Source of the DNA: Streptomyces sp. NBC_01314
Lineage (GTDB): Bacteria; Actinomycetota; Actinomycetes; Streptomycetales; Streptomycetaceae
DNA length: 64,000 bases
NCBI RefSeq assembly: GCF_041435215.1
Contig: NZ_CP108394.1
Coordinates: 186,001-250,000 of the forward strand
Reading direction: 5' to 3'
Shown here piece by piece: positions 27,690-34,930 of the stretch. Below the pieces are notes generated by a model. That model did no database searches. It was given only the letters and a program-made list of their open reading frames with translations, and was not told where the DNA came from. The translations under genes were made by a program, and so were the position numbers. How positions within the stretch are numbered: the stretch's first letter is position 1; each line of letters begins with the position of its first letter.

Positions 27690-28756
27690 GCGTGGTCCGG
27701 AGGCCTCCCGTGGTCCGGCCCGGGGACCGGGTGCGGTTCGACGGAGCGGTGCACACGGTCGTGGGAATCAGCGGAATGTTGGTGCGGCTCGCGGACGGGC
27801 TGGGGCAGTCCAGCGCGATGCATCTGCCGACGCTGATGACGGCGCCCGGCTTCGAGGTGGTCGGTTCGGGACCGGGCCGGCTGCTGCCGTCGGGGCTGCT
27901 GGACGGGCTGGAGGCCGGTCTGGCGGAGAGGGCCCTGTGGTGGCACCGGCACATGACCGAGGTGCTGACCGGACTGGCCCCGGACGCCCCGGCGGGCACG
28001 GTCCCGCGTCCCGAGTACGACCCGGCCTCGTCGTCGCTGGCCGACCGGGAGGCGACCAAGGCTGCTGAGCTGTCGGTCGAGTTGGGGCACCCGGTGAGCC
28101 GACACACGGTGCGGCGCCGCCGCCAGCGCTACCAGAAACGCGGAGTGCTGGGCATGGTGGACGGGCGTCATGCTCCGCGCCGTCCGCCACGGGGGCAGGT
28201 GGACTCCAGGGTCGTGGACGAACTGCGGAAGCTGATGGACCAGGCCGCAGACGGCTCGACCCGCACGGTCAGCTACTACTTCACACGGGTCGGGCGGGCG
28301 GTGAAGAAGCTCGACGGGCCGCCGGTCACGATGCCGTCTCGGGCGACGTTCTACCGCCTGTTCAACCGGCTGGAGGCCGGGCGGCACACGACCGGTTCGG
28401 CCCGCACGCGTCGCTCGCTGGCCAGCCAGCCCGACGGGGCCTTCGACCAGGTCACCGTCTGCCGACCGGGCGAGCTGATGGAGATCGACTCCACCCCGTT
28501 CGACGTGCTGGTGCGGCTCCACCGGCACCCCAGCGGGGCCCTCCCTGGGCAGGCGAAGTATCTCTACCAGCGCACCGGCGGCAGCATCAGCAGCCTGTCC
28601 CATCTGATCCGGGCGTCCGCCATCAGCGCGATCATCGACGGCAGCGAACGCATCACCCGCCGCCTGCTCGACTCAGTCCCGGTCGACCACAGCACCCAGT
28701 CCGACAACCCGGCCCCGTCCGACGGCGAGGACGACGGGATCGAGGATGCCGCGTGA
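27686..28756 (+). CDS. TnsB N-terminus fused to TnsC C-terminus by internal deletion
   Basis: 356 residues in one frame from two proteins. Residues 1 to about 275 are the DNA-binding half of a TnsB/Mu-type transposase: HTH segments around RHTVRRRRQRYQKRGVLGMVDGR, RATFYRLFNRLEAG, then the start of the catalytic core at GELMEIDSTPFDVLVR with only the first Asp. From about base 28515 it becomes the C-terminus of the TnsC/TniB AAA+ ATPase: LHRHPSGALPGQAKYLYQRTGG and SLSHLIRASAISAIIDGSERITRRLLD. The rest of the TnsB core and all Walker motifs of TnsC are gone, probably over 1.5 kb. Catalysis is impossible; DNA binding to the ends and TniQ contact may remain. ATGA overlaps with both neighbours are preserved. 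Confidence 0.85.
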   Translation: MSVVRRPPVVRPGDRVRFDGAVHTVVGISGMLVRLADGLGQSSAMHLPTLMTAPGFEVVGSGPGRLLPSGLLDGLEAGLAERALWWHRHMTEVLTGLAPDAPAGTVPRPEYDPASSSLADREATKAAELSVELGHPVSRHTVRRRRQRYQKRGVLGMVDGRHAPRRPPRGQVDSRVVDELRKLMDQAADGSTRTVSYYFTRVGRAVKKLDGPPVTMPSRATFYRLFNRLEAGRHTTGSARTRRSLASQPDGAFDQVTVCRPGELMEIDSTPFDVLVRLHRHPSGALPGQAKYLYQRTGGSISSLSHLIRASAISAIIDGSERITRRLLDSVPVDHSTQSDNPAPSDGEDDGIEDAA

Positions 28757-29688
28757 GTACACCGGTCCTTCCCGGCCCGCGGCTGCGGCAGCTGCCCCGC
28801 ACGATCGAACCGCTCCACCGCGAGACCTTCGGCTCCTACCTGGGACGCCTCGCCGCCGCGAACCGCATCTCCCATCAGGAGCTGTCCGCGCACATCCAGG
28901 ACCCCGACCGCATCCACCCGGGCAAGCTCACCTCCCTGCACGCGATCCACTGCCTGTCCGGGCACCCCGTCGACCGGCTCCTGCAAGCCCTGCCCGACCT
29001 GCGGACCGCGGAACTGACCGCCCGCTTCACCGCGCAGCCCCTCAAGCCGCTGCCCGACAAAGGCTGGACGAGCCAGCCCGTCTGCACCCGCTGCCTGGCC
29101 GGCCTCGGCATCACCACCCACGCCTCACACCACGTCCCGGTCAGCACCAACATCTGCCTGCGGCACGGCCGCTGGATCGGCCGATACGGGCAGCAGCTCG
29201 ACCTGCGCACCGTCCCGGAGGTGATCCGCGCCCAGCGTCACCAATACAACCTCGTCCGCCGCCACGGCCAGCCGACTGTCACCTACGCGATGGCCGAAGC
29301 CACCGACATCTCCTTCCGCTGGTGGGACAGCGACCGGTTCGACCGGCGATGGCGTCGGCGCATGACCGAACTCAGCGGCCCGAAATGGCACGCCTTCAAA
29401 GAGGACATGGAGCTCGTCGCCTGCACCTACCCGGACATCGTCGCCCTCGCTGGTCTCTTCGCCTCGCCGCATCTGCGGTTCCTGCCCTTCACGGGCAAGG
29501 AACGGGACCTGCGACGATTCATCAGGGAAGTCCGCGAGCGGGCGGCCACCGGCTACAGCCTCGAAGCCGCTGGCAAACGCGACCCGCTGGTCCGCTGGAT
29601 CGAGGAAGAACCCTCCGACCGCGGCCTGCCCTTCTATCCCTGGCGCCCTCCGGGCCGTCCCGCCCCTGAGCAGGTGAGCGTCTCATGA
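28753..29688 (+). CDS. tniQ: TniQ family target-selection protein
   Basis: 311 residues. The TniQ N-terminus is clear: LPRTIEPLHRETFGSYLGRLAAANRIS. A zinc-ribbon region follows with CxxC in PVCTRCLAGLG and a second pair in NICLRHGRW. In Tn7-like systems TniQ (TnsD-like) links a target-site reader to TnsC. It looks intact although its partner TnsC has lost its ATPase. The stop overlaps the next start (ATGA). Confidence 0.85.
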   Translation: MSTPVLPGPRLRQLPRTIEPLHRETFGSYLGRLAAANRISHQELSAHIQDPDRIHPGKLTSLHAIHCLSGHPVDRLLQALPDLRTAELTARFTAQPLKPLPDKGWTSQPVCTRCLAGLGITTHASHHVPVSTNICLRHGRWIGRYGQQLDLRTVPEVIRAQRHQYNLVRRHGQPTVTYAMAEATDISFRWWDSDRFDRRWRRRMTELSGPKWHAFKEDMELVACTYPDIVALAGLFASPHLRFLPFTGKERDLRRFIREVRERAATGYSLEAAGKRDPLVRWIEEEPSDRGLPFYPWRPPGRPAPEQVSVS

Positions 29689-30287
29689 CGACCGCACCTT
29701 CGCTCCGGCGGACGCCGTCGGCCCCGGCCGTCGTCGGCTACGTCCGCACGGCCGCAGGCCAAAACCCCGTCCCACAGATCAACATGCTCATGCAGGCTGG
29801 CGTCGCCGAGGAGTCCATCTACATCGAGAACACGAACGGCCACAAAACCACTTGGCCCGAGCGGGACCTGCTGCTGCCCCGGCTCCGCTCCGGCGACACC
29901 ATCACGGTCACCCGGCTCGACCGGCTCTTCTACTCCGTCCAGAACCTCATCATCGTGGGCACCGACCTGCGCAACCGCGGTATCCGCCTCCAGGCCGTCG
30001 AGCAGAACATCGACAGCAATACCCTCGAAGGACGTGACTTCTTCGGCATGATGTCCGTCTTCGCCAGCCTGCACCACGAGTTCGTACGCGCCGCCACCAA
30101 CGACGGCCTGGCCGCCGCCCGCGCGCGCGGCAAGACCAGCGGGCGACCGCCACGACTCACTCCTGAACAGGCCGAGCAGGCACAACAGCTCTACGACTCC
30201 GGCACCCCCGTCCCGAAGATCGCCCAGACCTTCAAGATCGGACGATCCACAATCTATGGCTACATCACACTCAAAGCCGCGAAATGA
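29685..30287 (+). CDS. Serine-recombinase-like protein lacking the catalytic serine
   Basis: 200 residues with a resolvase/invertase fold: GYVRTAAGQNP at the N-terminus, GDTITVTRLDRLFYSVQNL, a long helix FASLHHEFVRAATNDGLAAARARGK, and a C-terminal HTH (TPEQAEQAQQLYDSG...IAQTFKIGRSTIYGYI). In active enzymes the first motif is Y-x-R-V-S; here it is Y-V-R-T-A, so the nucleophile is Ala (codon GCC). The Arg-containing RLDRL motif remains. It may be an inactive remnant or a DNA-binding accessory. It follows tniQ with a 4-bp overlap. Confidence 0.8.
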   Translation: MTTAPSLRRTPSAPAVVGYVRTAAGQNPVPQINMLMQAGVAEESIYIENTNGHKTTWPERDLLLPRLRSGDTITVTRLDRLFYSVQNLIIVGTDLRNRGIRLQAVEQNIDSNTLEGRDFFGMMSVFASLHHEFVRAATNDGLAAARARGKTSGRPPRLTPEQAEQAQQLYDSGTPVPKIAQTFKIGRSTIYGYITLKAAK

Positions 30288-30370
30288 AGCTTTCGTCGAA
30301 TGCTTTCTCGCCCCCTCATACGGCCCACCGAGCCGGCAGCGAGGACACGCCAAGCTGTGGTGAATATCTA

Positions 30371-30412
30371 CAGAGTCTTCTCTGCAGAGGATCCTCTGCA
30401 GAGAAGACTCTG
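30371..30412. promoter_or_regulatory. 42-bp perfect palindrome, probable operator
   Basis: All 42 bases equal their own reverse complement. Each half contains the smaller palindrome CTCTGCAGAG, so two such sites flank a central GATC. It ends 17 bases before the ATG of the HTH regulator. Best explained as the autoregulatory operator of the regulator/MFS operon; as RNA it could also form a 19-bp hairpin ending the upstream recombinase transcript. Confidence 0.65.
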
Positions 30413-30429
30413 CAACTTACGCTGTTGGC

Positions 30430-31035
30430 ATGTCTGACGCACCCGAACGCACACCACAGCCCGCCAAGCCCGCCCGGCGCCTCGATGCGCGCAGCCTGCG
30501 GGGGTTGGCCCATCCGCTGCGAATGAACATCTTTGAGCTTCTCAATCTGGACGGCCCCGCCACCGCCACCAAACTCGCCGAACGCCTCGGGGAGAACACC
30601 GGCACCATCAGTTGGCACTTGCGCCACCTCGCCGAGCACGGCTTCATCGAGGAGGAAACCGGGCGGGGCACGAAACGCGAGCGCTGGTGGAGAAGGGTCG
30701 ACGTCACGAATGAGCTGAACACTGCCGATTTCCGCGACGATCCCGACACCCGGGGCGCGCTCTCGGTCTACCTGCACGAACTGGTGCAGCAGTACTTCAG
30801 CCGGGTCGTGAACTACATCAGCGAGGACTGGGACGACACGTGGCGAAGCGCCGGCACCGTCTCGGACTGGAGTGACCTGCGGATGACCCCGACTCAGCTG
30901 GAGGCGCTCAACGCGGAGCTGATGGCTGTCATCGCCCGCCATACCCCTGCCCCGGACGCCGAGCCCGCCCCGGACGCGCTCGCTGTCGTCGTGCAGCTCC
31001 AGTCTTTCCCCCGCAAGGAGCGTGGCACCGCATGA
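30430..31035 (+). CDS. ArsR-type winged-helix transcriptional regulator
   Basis: 201 residues. Residues ~20-80 form an ArsR/HTH_20-like winged helix: LRGLAHPLRMNIFELLNLDGPATATKLAERLGENTGTISWHLRHLAEHGFIEEE, then a charged wing (GRGTKRERWW). The C-terminal part is a helical region unlike simple metal-sensing ArsR proteins and has no Cys pair, so a small organic ligand is more likely than a metal. ATG 30430 follows the 42-bp palindrome. It overlaps the MFS gene by 4 bp and probably represses it. Confidence 0.85.
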   Translation: MSDAPERTPQPAKPARRLDARSLRGLAHPLRMNIFELLNLDGPATATKLAERLGENTGTISWHLRHLAEHGFIEEETGRGTKRERWWRRVDVTNELNTADFRDDPDTRGALSVYLHELVQQYFSRVVNYISEDWDDTWRSAGTVSDWSDLRMTPTQLEALNAELMAVIARHTPAPDAEPAPDALAVVVQLQSFPRKERGTA

Positions 31036-32345
31036 GCCATGGCATACGCGGTGGCCTCCTGCACCGCCACCGCGATTTCCGTCTGCTGTGGTGCGGCGAG
31101 ACAGCCGGCAAGTTCGGCGCGTCCGTCACCGGGGTGGCGATGCCGCTGGTTGCCGTCTCCAGCTTGCACGCCAGCACGTTCGAGGTCGGCCTGCTGAGCG
31201 CCGCCACCTGGGCCCCTTGGCTGATCATCGGTCTCCCAGTCGGTGTCTGGGTGGACCGGCTGCGGCGCAGACCGATCATGCTGGCCGCCGCCGCACTCTC
31301 CCTCTTACTCTTCGCCAGCGTCCCGGTCGCCGCTTGGTCCGGCTGGCTGAGTATCGGACTACTGCTGGCCGTCGCACTGCTGACGGGCACGGCAGCTGTG
31401 TTCTTCCAGACCGCCTACAGCGCCTATCTCCCCAGCATTCTGGAACCCGCTGACCAGCCCGAGGGCAACGCCAAACTGCACGGCAGCGCGTCCGCCGCGC
31501 AGATTGCCGGGCTCGGCTCCGGCGGCCTGATCGCACAGTTGACAGGTGCGGTGAACGGGATGATCGCCAACGCCGCGACATTCCTCGTCTCCTTCCTCTG
31601 CCTCGCAGGCATCCGGCATCGCGAGCCACGCGTCACCAGAACCGAACATCGCCCCAATTCACTGGTCAGTGAAGTCCGAGAAGGTCTGCGGCTGATCGCC
31701 GTCGACCCCTGGTTTCGCACGCTCACACTCTTCGGAGCCGCCTCCAACCTGGCCCTTATGGGATATCAGTCGATCCAGGTGGTCTTCCTGGTCCGGAGCG
31801 TCGGCCTGACCCCAGGGACCGTCGGCGCACTCATCGCGGCCACCAGTGCCGGAGGCGTGGCCGGGGCATTCGCCGCACGCCGAGTCGCCCACCGGATCGG
31901 CACGGCCCGCGCGACACTGCTGTTCGAACTGGGACTTCCCATGCTCGCTCTGCTCATCCCGCTGACCGTCGATGGAGCCGGGATCCTGCTCTTCGTGACA
32001 GGCGGCTTCAGCGTCTCCGCAGGCGTCGTGGCCGGCAACATCATCAAGGCGAGCTTCCAGCAACGCTACTGCCCGCCGGATCTCCTCGGTCGCCTCACCG
32101 CAAGCACCGCATTCCTCAGCTACGGAACGATCCCCGTCGGAGCACTGCTCGGCGGCGCGCTCGGAACCGCACTCGGCCTCCGCACCGCTATGGCCCTCAC
32201 GACAGCGGGGATCCCGCTCGCCGCACTGATCCTGGTCTTCTCCCCGATCCGGCGATCCCGAGACCTGCCGACGACCCGCCAGCCAACGAGTAATTCCCAA
32301 CTGCCGCTGGATTCTGATGGCGAGCAGGCTCTACCTCGTCATTGA
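31032..32345 (+). CDS. MFS transporter, probable drug efflux
   Basis: 437 residues with about 12 membrane segments. The family signature after helix 2 reads GLPVGVWVDRLRRRPIML, with ETAGKFGASVTGVAMPLVA in helix 1 and AYLPSILEP in the middle; this matches the MFS_3 (enterobactin/macrolide exporter-like) branch. Inner-membrane proton-driven export of a small molecule is likely; the substrate is unknown. It is the second gene of the regulator operon and the cargo of the Tn7-like element. The frame appears intact. Confidence 0.9.
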   Translation: MSHGIRGGLLHRHRDFRLLWCGETAGKFGASVTGVAMPLVAVSSLHASTFEVGLLSAATWAPWLIIGLPVGVWVDRLRRRPIMLAAAALSLLLFASVPVAAWSGWLSIGLLLAVALLTGTAAVFFQTAYSAYLPSILEPADQPEGNAKLHGSASAAQIAGLGSGGLIAQLTGAVNGMIANAATFLVSFLCLAGIRHREPRVTRTEHRPNSLVSEVREGLRLIAVDPWFRTLTLFGAASNLALMGYQSIQVVFLVRSVGLTPGTVGALIAATSAGGVAGAFAARRVAHRIGTARATLLFELGLPMLALLIPLTVDGAGILLFVTGGFSVSAGVVAGNIIKASFQQRYCPPDLLGRLTASTAFLSYGTIPVGALLGGALGTALGLRTAMALTTAGIPLAALILVFSPIRRSRDLPTTRQPTSNSQLPLDSDGEQALPRH

Positions 32346-32431
32346 CCACGACCGCAACGGGCAATCGCCCCTCGGAACCGAGCGCCAGAACCTCCCCTCG
32401 GATCTCGCAGGGAGACTTCACACCCGTGGAC

Positions 32432-32571
32432 ACGATGAACTGAGACACAGTCGCCCACTCACAGTTGGCGAACACGAAAAACTGAGACGCCAGCCTCGGA
32501 CCGTCTCACCACACGATGCATCATGCCTGCTAAAAGCACTGGTCGAGAGCTAGATCCAATGAGACGGGACA
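32432..32571 (-). repeat. Right-end TnsB-type binding sites
   Basis: Inverted copies (TGAGAC) at about 32441, 32482 and 32560, the last forming the tip ending GAGACGGGACA, plus one direct GTCTCA at about 32503. On the complementary strand the first two read GTCTCAGTTCATCGTGTCC and GTCTCAGTTTTTCGTGTTC, matching the left-end form. Confidence 0.7.
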
Positions 32572-32635
32572 TCCCGAAACCTGTGATCTTCGGAGCTGTC
32601 TGGCGGTGAATCTGCAGCGGTATATGGCGTGGCAC

Positions 32636-33223
32636 TTAGCTGTTGACGGGTTCGCGGGTGCGGATGTTGCGGTAGATGGTCATGGGGGTGACGGCGCAGG
32701 ACTGGGCGATCTCAGCCATGGTGAACTGGCGGGAGTCGTACATCCTTTGGGCCTTGTCGATCAGGTCGGGCGTCATCTTGGGCTTGCGGCCGCCGTTGCG
32801 GCCTCGGGAACGGGCGGCTGCCAGGCCGGCCTGGGTGCGTTCCTTGATGAGCGCGGCCTCGTACTCGGCCATGAGCGCGAACATCCCGAAGACCAGTTTG
32901 CCGTGCGCGGTGGTGGTGTCGATGATGCCGTTGGTCAGGGACTTGACTCCGACGCCTTTGGTGTCCAGGGCGGTGACAATGTCGATCAGGTCGCGCAGGT
33001 TGCGGCCGAGCCGGTCGATCTTCCAGATCACCAAAGTGTCCCCGGGCCGTAGGTCCGCCAGGCAGGCGTTCCACTGCGGTCGGTCGGCCTTGGTGCCGGT
33101 GGCGGTGTCGGTGTCGGTGTCGGTGTAGATCTTCAGGCAGCCCTCGGCCTCCAGCGCGTCGAGTTGAAGGCGGGGGGTCTGGTCCGCGGAACTCACCCTC
33201 GCGTAACCGATCTTGTGTCCCAT
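32636..33223 (-). CDS. Serine recombinase (resolvase/invertase family)
   Basis: 195 residues from ATG 33223. Intact active site: IGYARVSSADQ with the nucleophile Ser, and VIWKIDRLGRNLRDL. The E-helix region FGMFALMAEYEAALIKERTQAGLAAAR and a C-terminal HTH (KAQRMYDSRQFTMAEIAQSCAVTPMTIYRNI) are complete. Just after KIYTD lies a short Thr-Asp run encoded by a hexanucleotide repeat. It lies 64 bp outside the right end of the Tn7-like element, so it belongs to another mobile unit. Confidence 0.9.
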   Translation of the reverse strand: MGHKIGYARVSSADQTPRLQLDALEAEGCLKIYTDTDTDTATGTKADRPQWNACLADLRPGDTLVIWKIDRLGRNLRDLIDIVTALDTKGVGVKSLTNGIIDTTTAHGKLVFGMFALMAEYEAALIKERTQAGLAAARSRGRNGGRKPKMTPDLIDKAQRMYDSRQFTMAEIAQSCAVTPMTIYRNIRTREPVNS

Positions 33224-33568
33224 GACTGGGACTCTATCGAAACCCGTCGACGGGCAGTGTTTCGTTGCCTTGATTATGTGATGGGATTTTGTTGGTCCGT
33301 CACCTGGGGCGATGTGTCCGGGGCGGCCGTCGGCCGCGGGTCTATCGCAGACGACCATTTGTGAGAGTCGCATTCCCCTCGGCGGCCGTCTCGGAGGTTG
33401 ACCGATACGGGAGGTGCGACTGATGCCCGCGCGATGCACGTCGAGATCCGCAGGATTGTTCACTGCTCCTGCCCGGCCCGCCGGTCCGGTCTAGCCTGTC
33501 TGTGCGGGCCGATCGCTCCTCCGGAGCACGGCTCGAGCGCATGTTCCAGGATCTGCGGACGGCGGGAC
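33224..33568. other. Upstream region of the resolvase gene
   Basis: No gene recognised. A 12-bp perfect palindrome CCCGTCGACGGG at 33243-33254, between CGAAA and GTTTCG, lies just upstream of the resolvase start and could be part of a recombination or autoregulation site. The rest shows nothing. Confidence 0.4.
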
Positions 33569-34114
33569 TCAGCGACCCCGACGTCGGCGGCGGTAGTAGG
33601 CCGCCGTGACCACCGTGAGCAACGGACCCCAGGCCAGCAGGGGGAGATAGCAGGCGGTCATCAGCCAGTAGTGGCCGTCATCGGGGGATCCGGCGGCACC
33701 CATGTTGTCCGCGTCGTTCCAGGCGAACGCGCCGGTGAACGTGATGAGGGTGACGAGAGCCGCGCCGAGCGAGGCGGGGATCACCGCCGCCATGACGGGG
33801 ATTCTCCGGCCGCCCAGGGCCGGCACCCAGTGCGGGAATTCCTCGCCCCATCTGTGGACCAGGCCCAGGGTGAGCAGTCCGAGTGCCTCGGCCAGCAGGC
33901 TGAGGCCGATGAGGTAGAAGGACCCGGCGCCGGGGAAGTTTCCCGGGCCAAGGAACTCGTCGGTGAATCCGGAGTCCCAACCCAGGGCGATGGCCATGCG
34001 CCAAAGCCCGGACGGCACCAGGGTCAGCGCGGCAGCGTGCGCCGCCAGGCGGACGGAACGGGGGACTTGGGGCGCGGCCGTGACGGGCGTCCCGGCGACC
34101 AGGGTGTCAGCCAC
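33569..34114 (-). CDS. Four-helix integral membrane protein
   Basis: 181 residues with four predicted membrane segments: about 24-46 (AAHAAALTLVPSGLWRMAIA), 66-88 (SFYLIGLSLLAEALGLLTLG), 106-132 (VMAAVIPASLGAALVTLITF) and 148-172 (YWLMTACYLPLLAWGPLLTV), then an Arg-rich cytoplasmic tail. Family unknown. It overlaps the upstream secreted-protein gene by 8 bp, so the two are made together. Confidence 0.75.
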   Translation of the reverse strand: MADTLVAGTPVTAAPQVPRSVRLAAHAAALTLVPSGLWRMAIALGWDSGFTDEFLGPGNFPGAGSFYLIGLSLLAEALGLLTLGLVHRWGEEFPHWVPALGGRRIPVMAAVIPASLGAALVTLITFTGAFAWNDADNMGAAGSPDDGHYWLMTACYLPLLAWGPLLTVVTAAYYRRRRRGR

Positions 34115-34748
34115 GGCGGATCGCCGCCTCGGGCTGCGCGGGAGACTTGGTGATCTCGGCGTGGACCACCTTGAAGCCGCCCTTGATCACGGTCGTGAAC
34201 GGTGCGGGGGCCATGCACGTACCGGCCTGCGGCCTTACGGGCCAGCCGTTCTCATCGACGTTCCCCGGGTCGACGTTCACCACCCCCCAGGAGAAGCCGA
34301 GCCGGTCCGGCTCGCCCTTGCCGCCCTGCTGGACGCTGATGCCCAGCCGGGCGCCGACCTCCTCGACGTTCGACTTCGTCACGACCGCGGTCAGGGTCGC
34401 CGTCCGCCCGCTGGTGACCAGGCAGTCCACCCGGGCCTCCGCCCACCCCGTGGCTCCGCCCCGGGGGGTGTGGGAGAACTTCAGCGTGCCCCGGGCATCC
34501 GTGGGCAGTCCCTCGGGGGCGTTGGGGGGCACCGGCCGGGTGAACGGCGTCTGTTCGGCATGGATGGTGAAGCGGATGTCGTCGTCGATCGACTCTATGT
34601 AGGAGATGCGCGCTTCCCCATGGACGCTCGCGGTCTTCGCCGGCTTCTTCTCGACGGACGCAGCCGGGGCCGCAGGAGCGGGCCCGGCGGCAACCAGCCC
34701 GGCGAGGACGGCGACGGCTGCCGTAGCGCCGATTGCGGTTTTGCGCAT
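34107..34748 (-). CDS. Secreted protein of unknown function
   Basis: 213 residues. Clear Sec signal: MRKTAIG, hydrophobic AAVAVLAGLVAAG, and an APA-AP type cleavage site near residue 27. The mature part is beta-rich, with ARISYIESIDDDIRFTIHAEQ, LKFSHTPRGGATGWAEARVDCLV and a late Cys (GTCMAP), so one disulfide is possible. No family recognised. It is the first gene of a two-gene operon with the membrane protein, and lies divergent from the sensor kinase gene, which suggests but does not prove control by that system. Confidence 0.75.
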   Translation of the reverse strand: MRKTAIGATAAVAVLAGLVAAGPAPAAPAASVEKKPAKTASVHGEARISYIESIDDDIRFTIHAEQTPFTRPVPPNAPEGLPTDARGTLKFSHTPRGGATGWAEARVDCLVTSGRTATLTAVVTKSNVEEVGARLGISVQQGGKGEPDRLGFSWGVVNVDPGNVDENGWPVRPQAGTCMAPAPFTTVIKGGFKVVHAEITKSPAQPEAAIRRG

Positions 34749-34930
34749 AATGAACTCCCGTGTTCTGGAGGGTGTTTGTGTTGCCGTGGTCGGTTGAACG
34801 GCTCAAGCTTCACCTCCGGCACCCCCGCCATCCCATCCGCCGATCGGCACAAAGATCGCGCCGCCGCCCGGCCCTTCTATGCCGTTCGGCAGAGAGCCCC
34901 GCCATATCGCACACCCGTACGCTGATCACC

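Larger units (their letters stand above)
26675..32571 (+). mobile_element. Tn7-like transposon derivative
   Basis: 5.9 kb with ends reading TGTCCCGTCTCA on both sides (left at 26675; right is the complement ending at 32571). Inside each end are several further copies of a GTCTCA-containing site, as expected for multiple TnsB-binding sites. Gene order is tnsA, tnsB/tnsC fusion, tniQ, recombinase, then a regulator and an MFS transporter as cargo. I find no 5-bp target duplication (left flank GCACC, right flank TCCCG). Because the tnsB and tnsC cores are deleted, it cannot move by itself. Confidence 0.75.

Noticed and set aside
26675..32571. CRISPR-associated transposon
   Set aside because: TnsA, TniQ and Tn7-like ends are present, but no Cas12k or Cascade gene and no repeat-spacer array occur inside the element or in the window.
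32572..32576. 5-bp target-site duplication for the Tn7-like element
   Set aside because: Left flank GCACC and right flank TCCCG do not match; none claimed.
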